From contig NZ_CP101166.1 in assembly GCF_024298885.1 (NCBI RefSeq), forward strand, positions 930,001 to 994,000: DNA of 64,000 nucleotides, written 5' to 3'. Below are positions 33,580 to 40,029 of this stretch, one piece after another (positions within the stretch are counted from its first letter, which is position 1; each line of letters opens with the position of its first letter). The notes beneath the pieces are model-generated. The model was not told where the DNA came from, made no database searches, and saw nothing but the letters and a program-made list of their open reading frames with translations. The position numbers and the translations under genes are program-made. The DNA is from Haloglomus halophilum. Its GTDB lineage: Archaea; Halobacteriota; Halobacteria; Halobacteriales; Haloarculaceae.

Positions 33580-33624
33580 CAGGGAACCGGGACACGGAGA
33601 ACCGACAGGGAACCGGGACACGGG
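33573..33624 (+). repeat. two tandem copies of a 26-bp repeat
   Basis: Unit 1 33573-33598 and unit 2 33599-33624 differ at two positions (core GACAGGGAACCGGGACACGG). The array begins inside the last two codons of zinc-finger copy 1 and fills the spacer to copy 2. Confidence 0.7.
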
Positions 33625-33686
33625 AACGGACCCGCGAACCCCCGAGACGGTCGGACACAGCATCGTTCCACAGGCGTCTGACGCTG

Positions 33687-33694
33687 CATAAATA
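33687..33694 (+). promoter_or_regulatory. promoter of zinc-finger gene copy 2
   Basis: CATAAATACCCCCGG, matching the copy-1 promoter, 58 nt before the ATG at 33749. Confidence 0.5.
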
Positions 33695-33748
33695 CCCCCG
33701 GGGCGTACCGGCACCATCCCTTTGCGAGTCCACATGATGGAGACAGGC

Positions 33749-33964
33749 ATGGGCGACACCGCCGGCGAGTCGATCACCTGCCAGTACTGTGGTACCGACA
33801 TCCAGGTGTCCGCCGAGCGGTCGCGCTACGAGGCATCCGTGGCGCACTTCGAGGCCGAGCATATCCGGCGGGCGGGCGCGCCACACGAGGCCGGCGAGCA
33901 GACCGGCGTCGCAGCGCGGTCCGCACCACCCGTCGAGAGCGACGAACAGGGCATCAGCGACTGA
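33749..33964 (+). CDS. small C2H2-type zinc-finger protein, copy 2
   Basis: A 71-residue paralogue of the preceding gene. MGDTAGESITCQYCGTDIQV continues to HFEAEHIRRAG, keeping C-x2-C-x18-H-x4-H exactly. The tails have diverged completely. An in-frame upstream ATG at 33734 would add five residues, but homology with copy 1 favours 33749. The whole unit (promoter, leader, finger) has been duplicated in tandem. Conservation of the metal ligands with diverged tails suggests both copies are functional and may have different partners. Confidence 0.78.
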   Translation: MGDTAGESITCQYCGTDIQVSAERSRYEASVAHFEAEHIRRAGAPHEAGEQTGVAARSAPPVESDEQGISD

Positions 33965-34032
33965 CGCCGCGGTTCGTGGCGTGTCTCCGCGCGGGGTAGC
34001 TTTTTGGTCGCCCCAGTCGACCCGATAGCCGC

Positions 34033-34335
34033 ATGATCGTACTCAACGCGAGCATCCCCATCGACCCCGACAGCCGCGACACGGCCGTCGAGGCCGCCAC
34101 CGAACTGGCCCAGCAGTCCCGCGAGGAGGACGGCGTCATCGACTACCGCGTCGCGCTCGACGTGGAGGACGACACGACGCTGCGCATCTTCGAGCAGTAC
34201 GAGGACGACGAGGCCGTCCAGTCACACATGGGGAGCGACCACTTCGAGGCGTTCCAGGGCCGCATCCCGGAGTTCGTCGCCGGCGATGTCGAACTCCACC
34301 GGTTCGACGTGAGCGAGAAGTCCCGCATGATGTAG
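34033..34335 (+). CDS. antibiotic-biosynthesis-monooxygenase-like (quinol monooxygenase) protein
   Basis: A 100-residue ferredoxin-like alpha/beta-barrel dimer protein of the ABM family. Typical motifs are an opening beta strand (MIVLNASIPID), then EEDGVIDYRVALDVEDD, TLRIFEQYEDDEAVQSHMGS and DHFEAFQ. Related proteins (YgiN) oxidise quinols without cofactor; many members have unknown substrates. A box GCTTTTTGG lies 30 nt before the ATG. It is monocistronic. Length and motifs are standard for the family. Confidence 0.88.
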   Translation: MIVLNASIPIDPDSRDTAVEAATELAQQSREEDGVIDYRVALDVEDDTTLRIFEQYEDDEAVQSHMGSDHFEAFQGRIPEFVAGDVELHRFDVSEKSRMM

Positions 34336-34478
34336 GCGCCGCTGGGCGGCGAGCGGTCGGAAGCGGAAGTGACGCGTCGCGGGGGGCGACGCGCCTGACA
34401 CGGTGAATCGACGTGCTGTAGCTGGCCGAGCGAGCGGCGGAGGGCTCGGTGGCAGCGCCGTCTCGGCCGGGCGGGCAC

Positions 34479-36335
34479 CTACTCGCCGCCGCCCTCCTTC
34501 CAGGTGGTGTCGTGGACCTGTCGTGACGACCCCATCGCGCCGAACGGCGCGACGTTCGTGTTCGGGTACCAGAAGCGCTCGTCGGCGGCGTGAGCCACGT
34601 TCAGGAGGATGACGTCCTCCCAGTTGGCCTGCTCCATCGTCACGGCGGCCTCGTCGCGGGCCTGCTGGGCCTCCTCGGTGGGGCCCTGGTTGTTCTGGAT
34701 CTTCTCCCAGGCGGCCTGGGCGTCCCGGCGTGCCTGGGTGTCGGCGTCGTCCCAGTCCGTGTAGGTGGTCGCCGCCGACCCCAACTCGTCGACGTCCGTC
34801 AGCGACGGCGCCATCAGCTGGAGGAAGTTGTCCGGCGCGGGCCAGTCGGCCAGCCACCCCAGCGTGTAACACTGGAGTGTCCCCTGGTTTCCCTTCTCGA
34901 TGATGGTCGAGAAGTCCGTCGGCTCCACGGAGATCTCGATGTACGCCGAGGAGAGCTTGTCGCGCAGCCCGTTGGCGAGCTGCTGGAACGCCCCGGAGTT
35001 GTACGCGTTGACCGTCAGGTCGAACGTGTTGTCCTCGCCGTAACCGGCGTCCTCCATGACCTGCTTGGCGTCGGCGATGCGGGTCTCGCCGACACCGTAC
35101 GGGTAGTTCTCCTCCACGTCGCTGTTGTAGGCGCTCGCACCGCCCGGGTAGATACCCGGTGGCGTCAGGTTGAATCCCGTCTGGTAGCGGTTCTTGAACA
35201 CGCTCTCGACGACATCCTCTCGGTTGAGGGCGTAGGCGGCAGCCTGCCGGACCGGCTTGGGTGTCTGCTTGGCGTTGAACGCGATGTAGTAGGTCGTCAG
35301 CGTCGGCGACCGGACGTACCGGACGTTCTCGCCGCTGGCCTCACCGGAGTCCAGCGGCCCGTAGAACCCCAGCTCCTGGCCGGCGTCCGTCTCCTCGACG
35401 ACCGTCACCTTGTCCCGGCTGTACTTCGAGGTCGGGATCTCCAGGATGTCGGCGTTCTTGTTGGTCGAGTAGGTGTAGCGGGGCTGGTCCTCCTCGATGA
35501 CGGCCCAGTAGATGCCGTCGAGGTACGGGAGCCCGTCCCGACGGTAGTCGCCGTAGGCCTCGACCTCGGCGTGGTCACCCTCCGTCCACTCGACGAACTG
35601 GAACGGCCCGGTGCCGACCGGATTGGAGGTGGCGAACTCGGACTGGCTCATCTCGCCCTGATGTCCCTCGATATCCCCGACAATCCCCTCCGGGACCACC
35701 GCGAACGAGGAGTAGGCCATCATCTGCAGCGAGTCGTGGAACGGCTCGGCGAGCTGGATCTCGAGTTCGTAGTCACCGGTCGCCGTCACCTCGATGCTCC
35801 CGGGCACGTAGCTCCCGTCCTGGGTCTCGTGTGCGACGCCGAGGCTGTCGAGGATGAAGTACTGCCGGTTCGAGTTCTCGGACTGGGCCAGCCGCTCCCA
35901 GGAGTAGATGATGTCCTGAGCGGTCAGCTCCGACCCGTCGTGGAAGGTCACCCCCTCCGCGATGGAGACGGTGTAGGTGGTGAAGTCCTCGCTCACCTCG
36001 ATGTTCGTCGCGAGCTGGTTCACCGGCTTCTGCTCGCCGTTGGGGTACTTCGTCAGCCCCTCGAACAGCTGCCGGATGACCCGGCCGCTGGCCGTGTCCG
36101 TCGCCGCGATGGGGTCGAAGGTGGTGATGGTGTCGTTGATGAGCTGGAGGGTGCCACCTGTATCACCGTCACTGGGCTCGGTACCCGTCTCGAACATCGT
36201 CGGCGTGGCATCGCCGCCGGTGCCGTCACCGCCGTCGTCGTTCAAACTACACCCGGCGACCGTCGCCGCCGCTGCGGCACCGCCGGTCGCCTGCAGGAAT
36301 CGCCGTCTGGAGAGTCGGTCATCTGTCTCTGACAT
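34479..36335 (-). CDS. peptide/oligopeptide ABC transporter substrate-binding lipoprotein
   Basis: A 618-residue SBP_bac_5 (DppA/OppA type) protein. The N-terminus is a Tat lipobox signal: SRRRFLQATGGAAAAATVAG then Cys29, with an acidic Asp-rich linker after it, so it is an exported, lipid-anchored binding protein. The family motif RQLFEGLTKYPNG is near residue 90, YTVSIAEGVTFHDGSELTAQD near 130, and AAAYALNREDVVESVF near 370. It captures peptides or another ligand for an ABC importer, but no permease or ATPase gene is in the neighbourhood, so it either uses a remote transporter or acts as an orphan receptor. A TATA-like element is near 36487-36493 on the minus strand, giving a leader of about 120 nt. 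Confidence 0.94.
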   Translation of the reverse strand: MSETDDRLSRRRFLQATGGAAAAATVAGCSLNDDGGDGTGGDATPTMFETGTEPSDGDTGGTLQLINDTITTFDPIAATDTASGRVIRQLFEGLTKYPNGEQKPVNQLATNIEVSEDFTTYTVSIAEGVTFHDGSELTAQDIIYSWERLAQSENSNRQYFILDSLGVAHETQDGSYVPGSIEVTATGDYELEIQLAEPFHDSLQMMAYSSFAVVPEGIVGDIEGHQGEMSQSEFATSNPVGTGPFQFVEWTEGDHAEVEAYGDYRRDGLPYLDGIYWAVIEEDQPRYTYSTNKNADILEIPTSKYSRDKVTVVEETDAGQELGFYGPLDSGEASGENVRYVRSPTLTTYYIAFNAKQTPKPVRQAAAYALNREDVVESVFKNRYQTGFNLTPPGIYPGGASAYNSDVEENYPYGVGETRIADAKQVMEDAGYGEDNTFDLTVNAYNSGAFQQLANGLRDKLSSAYIEISVEPTDFSTIIEKGNQGTLQCYTLGWLADWPAPDNFLQLMAPSLTDVDELGSAATTYTDWDDADTQARRDAQAAWEKIQNNQGPTEEAQQARDEAAVTMEQANWEDVILLNVAHAADERFWYPNTNVAPFGAMGSSRQVHDTTWKEGGGE

Positions 36336-36587
36336 GTTCGTTGCTGTCGCTCACACCGCTGCTGACGGGGAGAGGCGTGGACGCGATGTGGGAGCCCGAC
36401 GCGTGGAGGGTGGTCGAGGTGCCTCGCCCCGAGTCTGGGGACCGTACGCTCGGGGCGAGCGCCTCCGGGGCGTTATAGCTGGCGCACGATAAAAGACCGA
36501 TTTCACCAACCAGCGCGCCGCTGACGGGGAACGCGCCGTGCGAGACCCCCCGTCGAACGCGCACCCGGTCGACACCCCGCGAACGCC

Positions 36588-37292
36588 TCACTCGGTGAAC
36601 GACTCGCGGACCGTCTCGACGGCCTCGAGGAAGCCGTCGGCGTACGAACCCGCACAGACCGTGTCGGCAGCGGCACGGGCCGCGGCGTCGGCGTTGGCGA
36701 CCGCGAACGAGCGGCCGGCGAGCGCCAGCATCGCGGCGTCGTTCTCCGAATCACCGACCGCGACGAACGCGTCCGGCTCGAGGTCGAGGGCGGCCGCGGC
36801 GGCTCCCAGTCCCCGTCCCTTGTCCACGTCGGGCGAGGTGACGTGGTAGGCGAAGCCGGTGTCGAAGACGTGCATCCCGTGGTCGTCGGCGATGCGCTCC
36901 AGCGGCTCCAGCGGGGAGTCGTGCGCGACGGCGAACTCCGTCTCCCGCCAGCGGTTGACGAAGTCCGTCGGTCCCCAGCCCACGTCGTACCCCTCGGCCT
37001 CGTACTCGCGGGCGACGGCCGCGGCGGCCTCGCGGTCGCCCGTGAACCGCAGCTCGCCGTCGCCCTCCCGCTCGTGGTCGACGTAGACGGCGCCGCCGTT
37101 CTCCGCGACGACGCGTTTGGGCACGCCCAGGAACTCACAGAGCGCCACGGGGTACGGGAGCGCCTTCCCCGTCGCGACGACGACGGGGGCCTCGGCGGCC
37201 CACTCCCGGAGTGCGGGCAGTACCCGGGGGTCGAGCGCCCGTTCGTCGTCGGTCAGCGTCCCGTCGATGTCCACGGCCAGCGGCGGAAGCAC
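36588..37292 (-). CDS. archaeal phosphoglycolate phosphatase-type HAD hydrolase
   Basis: A 234-residue HAD-superfamily (Cof/IIB subtype) phosphatase. Motif I is LAVDIDGTLTDDERAL (nucleophile and acid/base Asp), motif II is VVVATGKALPYPV, and motifs III/IV are DVDKGRGLG and AVGDSENDAAML. This matches the archaeal phosphoglycolate phosphatase family, which clears 2-phosphoglycolate or related sugar phosphates. The GTG start at 37292 gives MLPPLAVDIDG and is divergent from the gene at 37456. The C-terminal region AVANADAAARAAADTVC is the usual closing segment. Substrate specificity is inferred from family only. Confidence 0.9.
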   Translation of the reverse strand: MLPPLAVDIDGTLTDDERALDPRVLPALREWAAEAPVVVATGKALPYPVALCEFLGVPKRVVAENGGAVYVDHEREGDGELRFTGDREAAAAVAREYEAEGYDVGWGPTDFVNRWRETEFAVAHDSPLEPLERIADDHGMHVFDTGFAYHVTSPDVDKGRGLGAAAAALDLEPDAFVAVGDSENDAAMLALAGRSFAVANADAAARAAADTVCAGSYADGFLEAVETVRESFTE

Positions 37293-37423
37293 GCCCGGCC
37301 CTCCGCCCGCCGAGGGTATCAAGCCCCTGTCTCCCGTGTGGTACCGGAACGTGGCCAGCGCCCGGGGCTGCCCCGGAACCGGGCGGACGGGACCTGACCG
37401 CGCCGACGCGGCCCGTTCGAACG

Positions 37424-37431
37424 GATTTATG
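37424..37431 (+). promoter_or_regulatory. TATA box before the gene at 37456
   Basis: GATTTATG, 28 nt before the GTG at 37456. It overlaps the in-frame ATG at 37429, which argues that the ATG is part of the promoter rather than the start. Confidence 0.5.
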
Positions 37432-37455
37432 CGACCGGAACGAGTCACTCCCCCC

Positions 37456-37911
37456 GTGCCGATAGAGCGTCACCTCCGGGGCGACGAGGCCGTCCACGCC
37501 CGCTACGACGGGGACTGGGTGTGGTGCTGTACGGACCGGCGCGTGCTCCGCGTGCCGGCGGCGACGACGGACGCGGACCCGGAGACCCTCCCGTACGAGG
37601 ATATCGAGCGCGTCGGCCGCGTCGCCGGGCGCGACACCCGCTACCTGGTCGCCGCACTCTCGGCGGTCCTGCTGGCCACGCTGGTCCCCGCGCTCCTGAT
37701 GGGCGTCGCGGCCGTCCCCGTCGAGCCCGCGTCCGCCGTCGCCGCCGGCTTCGCCGTCCTCGCGGTGTACGGGTTCTACCGCTGGACCGAGTCGAACCAG
37801 CCGTACTACCAGTTCCAGGGCACCGCGGGACTCGAGGCCACGAACGACTGGCGGCTCCCCGACGACGAGGACGCCACCGCGTTCGTCGAGACGGTCCGAT
37901 TGCGACTGTAG
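37456..37911 (+). CDS. membrane protein with PH-like fold, unknown function
   Basis: A 151-residue protein. Residues 1-45 (IERHLRGDEAVHARYDGDWV, then CCTDRRVLRV) look like the opening strands of a bacterial PH/DUF304-type domain, with a small basic strand-turn. Two membrane helices follow (about 60-85 and 88-105). The end is an acidic segment with FVETVRLRL. I choose the GTG at 37456 because a TATA box sits 28 nt upstream; an ATG at 37429 would add nine residues. It is divergent from the HAD phosphatase. The function is unknown; PH-like membrane proteins often bind lipid or sense membrane state. Confidence 0.75.
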   Translation: MPIERHLRGDEAVHARYDGDWVWCCTDRRVLRVPAATTDADPETLPYEDIERVGRVAGRDTRYLVAALSAVLLATLVPALLMGVAAVPVEPASAVAAGFAVLAVYGFYRWTESNQPYYQFQGTAGLEATNDWRLPDDEDATAFVETVRLRL

Positions 37912-37983
37912 ACCGGCCGGTCGTCGGCCCGACCGCCGGCCCGAGCACGAAACGGTGAACAGTCGCGAGCGCCAGTCACCGGT

Positions 37984-38514
37984 ATGAACGACGAGCCGAC
38001 GAGCGACGGGGACGACGAAACCGGAGCCGGGACCGAGGGTCCCGCGGACGCCGAGCGCGGGCAGTTCGTGGTCACGCACGCGGACGACGACAGCGCCGTC
38101 CTGAAGGCCGTCGACGGCGGGCAGGTCCACACGCTCGCGTCGAACCCGGACCTGGCCGAGGACGACGTGGTCGAGGCGACGCTCACGCCCGAGCCGCCGA
38201 TGGAGGTGACCTGGCGGGTCGTCGAGGTGGCCTCGCAGCGCTCGCTCAGCATCGAGCGCAGTCCCGAACCGCCGACCGAGCTGGCCTACGATATCGCCGC
38301 CGACCAGCCCGTCGGCGAGGTGACCCGCCGGGAGCGGGCCGGGGAGGGCGAACTCCACGTGCTGACGCTGGACCCGGGGAGTGTCGCGGACGCGGCCGCG
38401 GAGGTGGCCGCCGACGAGGCCACCCGGACCGTCGCCGCCCGCGCCGGCGCCCGCCGGGTCGAGTTGCGACTGGACGACGAGGAGGGCGTCCTCAGCGTCC
38501 GGTACCTCCCGTAA
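37984..38514 (+). CDS. DUF5812-like haloarchaeal protein
   Basis: A 176-residue soluble, strongly acidic protein. After a disordered 27-residue N-terminus comes FVVTHADDDSAVLKAVDGGQ, then HTLASNPDLAEDDVVEATL, which I recognise as the opening of the haloarchaeal DUF5812 family. The middle looks like a small OB-like barrel (VEATLTPEPPMEVTWRVVEV) and the C-terminus like an alpha/beta pair (ARAGARRVELRLDDEEG). No function is known. It is monocistronic; the ATG is 73 nt after the previous gene. Confidence 0.8.
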   Translation: MNDEPTSDGDDETGAGTEGPADAERGQFVVTHADDDSAVLKAVDGGQVHTLASNPDLAEDDVVEATLTPEPPMEVTWRVVEVASQRSLSIERSPEPPTELAYDIAADQPVGEVTRRERAGEGELHVLTLDPGSVADAAAEVAADEATRTVAARAGARRVELRLDDEEGVLSVRYLP

Positions 38515-38827
38515 CCGGGCGTGAACAGCGCTCGGGCACCGGAATCAGCCCGGAGCGCCGTCCCGGACCACTTATCACCCGGTCGCACGTACCGGATGGT
38601 GTGCAGTAACCGGCGCCACCCGCCTTTCGACGACCGCAGTGGTCCGAATCGGGCGTCGCCGTAGTGCTGCCATGACTCTACACCGCGAGCAGCGGCACCG
38701 TCCGCCACCTCGCTCCCGACCGGGTCGTCCGGGAGGCGGAGACCGGTGCCGACGAGACAGTTCAGTCACCAGATAGTGAAATGAAACTTGCTAGCAACTT
38801 TTGTGGGCGTGCAATGAAGCGGTGCCC
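38515..38827. other. non-coding region with one doubtful mini-ORF
   Basis: No supported gene. A CTTATC box at 38571-38576 lies 25 nt before an ATG at 38596 that opens a 22-codon frame (ends 38664); the peptide is arginine-rich and unlike haloarchaeal proteins, so I do not call it. The last 60 bp before 38828 are AT-rich and probably carry the promoter of the 39-residue protein. Confidence 0.4.
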
Positions 38828-38947
38828 ATGGGGACGACCGCGCGCGAGAGATTCAAACGCAAGCTCGTCTACCTCGCCATCCTGGCGGTGCTGTTCGTCG
38901 GTACCGCCATCGGCCTGGGGTGGGCGTTCGTCCAGGGTGCGCCGTAG
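38828..38947 (+). CDS. 39-residue single-pass membrane protein
   Basis: The peptide has a basic amphipathic start (MGTTARERFKRKLVYLAIL) leading into a single hydrophobic helix of about 22 residues (VYLAILAVLFVGTAIGLGWAF) and a short FVQGAP end. The positive-inside pattern predicts a cytoplasmic N-terminus. It has one stop and an AT-rich upstream region, and the residue pattern is protein-like, so I believe it is real. I cannot name a family. Many such tiny membrane proteins in haloarchaea are conserved but unstudied. Confidence 0.6.
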   Translation: MGTTARERFKRKLVYLAILAVLFVGTAIGLGWAFVQGAP

Positions 38948-39044
38948 CCGGCGCGATGCGGACGCTCCCGACCGACCGGGGGAGTGGGGACACGCCGCTC
39001 GTGGCCTGCGTAGCCCTCGGCTCGGCTGGCGGGCCACCGACACC

Positions 39045-39052
39045 GCTTAACC
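39045..39052 (+). promoter_or_regulatory. TATA-like box of the ferredoxin gene
   Basis: GCTTAACC, centred 26-27 nt before the ATG at 39075; leaderless. Confidence 0.5.
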
Positions 39053-39074
39053 GGTGCGCGACGAACCCCGGTGT

Positions 39075-39416
39075 ATGAGCGACGCGGACGAGCCGGTCGA
39101 CCCGGCCGAGATCGGGGAGACCGATGCCCCGGCAGTCGAGGAGAAGCCGTACAAGATAATCTTCGAGGCGAACAAGTGCATCGCGGCCGGCAAATGCGCC
39201 GAGGTCTCCGCGAACTGGGAGATGGACCTGCAATCCGGGCTGGGAAAACCCGAGACGTACTTCTTCGACGAGTCGGAGCTCGACCACAACGTCCGGGCGG
39301 CCGAGGTCTGCCCCGCGAAGAAGGACCGCGGCGTCATCCACGTCGTCGACCGCCGGACCAACGAGGAGATCGCCCCCGACCCGCACGGGGACGGCACGCT
39401 CTCGGTCGACTGGTAG
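39075..39416 (+). CDS. single-cluster ferredoxin ([3Fe-4S]/[4Fe-4S] type)
   Basis: A 113-residue ferredoxin. KPYKIIFEANKCIAAGKCAE contains Cys35-x5-Cys41, and the third ligand is Cys79 in AEVCPAKK. The C-x5-C ... C-P pattern with only three cysteines matches the short [3Fe-4S] ferredoxins that serve cytochromes P450 and other oxidoreductases, not the CxxCxxCxxxCP 4Fe type. The first 22 residues are an acidic extension, as often in halophilic proteins. The start is set by the TATA-like box 26 nt upstream. No redox partner is adjacent. The electron partner is unknown. Confidence 0.88.
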   Translation: MSDADEPVDPAEIGETDAPAVEEKPYKIIFEANKCIAAGKCAEVSANWEMDLQSGLGKPETYFFDESELDHNVRAAEVCPAKKDRGVIHVVDRRTNEEIAPDPHGDGTLSVDW

Positions 39417-39445
39417 TTTTTCTCTCAAATTTTGTAATTTCTCGA
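39417..39445 (+). terminator. T-rich terminator after the ferredoxin gene
   Basis: GTTTTTCTCTCAAATTTTG directly after the stop codon, a U-rich run in a GC-rich genome. This is the usual archaeal terminator form, with no hairpin needed. Confidence 0.55.
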
Positions 39446-39578
39446 ATTGTCACGCAGATGTTCGAGATGGTATCGGATTTATACCGGGTCTTCGGTAGAA
39501 ATCGAGCGCTGCTCCGGGTAGCATACGCACCGCAGCGACCGAAACCGACAAACGGCGCCCCCGCCGACTGAGGGACGC

Positions 39579-39663
39579 GCGGGGGTGGCCGAGTCCGGAC
39601 AAAGGCGGCGGACTTAAGATCCGCTCCAGTAGTGGTTCGAGGGTTCGAATCCCTTCCCCCGCA
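39579..39663 (+). tRNA. tRNA-Leu (anticodon TAA)
   Basis: An 85-nt class II tRNA. The acceptor GCGGGGG pairs with CCCCCGC, discriminator A. The anticodon stem is GCGGA/TCCGC with loop CTTAAGA, so the anticodon is TAA. A long variable arm follows, and the T arm is GAGGG-TTCGAAT-CCCTT. There is no intron and no encoded CCA. Confidence 0.97.
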
Positions 39664-39889
39664 CTCCGGCGAACGCCAGTGAGCCGTGAGTGCGGACGTA
39701 TGATTCGAACCCGGGAAGTCGCGCGCAGCGAACGAAGTGAGCGAGCACGTCTTCCTTCGGTTCGAATCCCTTCCCCCGCATCGCTAGTGAGCCGTGAATG
39801 CGGACGTATGATTCGAACCCGGGAAGTCGCGCGCAGCGAACGAAGTGAGCGAGCACGTCTTCCTCCGGTTCGAATCCCTTCCCCCCGCA
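39642..39889 (+). repeat. tRNA-Leu 3'-end repeated twice downstream in a 108-bp tandem unit
   Basis: The 22 nt that end the tRNA (39642-39663) recur at 39759-39780 (identical) and 39867-39889 (one extra C). They are the ends of two tandem units, 39678-39780 and 39786-39889, with a period of 108 bp and only a few differences. The units also carry GATTCGAACCCGGGAAG, an inverted T-arm-like stretch, and AGCGAACGAAGTGAGCGAGC. Such 3'-end copies are typical of attachment-site scars, but no integrase gene is present. Confidence 0.85.
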
Positions 39890-40029
39890 CTCGCGGGCTC
39901 GAACGCACAGTGAGTGCGAGTCGTCTACCACCACCAATCGGGACCGGCGGCGCCGTCGGGCCCGTCGCCGTGGTCCGAATCCGAGCCAACATTCATTACC
40001 AACGCAACCACAGTTCAGGAGAGGCGACA

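Noticed and set aside
37429..37455. ATG start for the PH-like membrane protein
   Set aside because: It overlaps a TATA-like GATTTATG that sits at the right distance from the GTG at 37456.
38596..38664. 22-codon ORF with a TATA-like box
   Set aside because: The peptide is Arg/Pro-rich and unlike haloarchaeal proteins; spacing alone is weak evidence.
30312..39663. Integrated element bounded by tRNA-Ile and tRNA-Leu
   Set aside because: The genes between are ordinary, base composition is uniform, no integrase is present, and the tRNA-Ile 3' end is not repeated.
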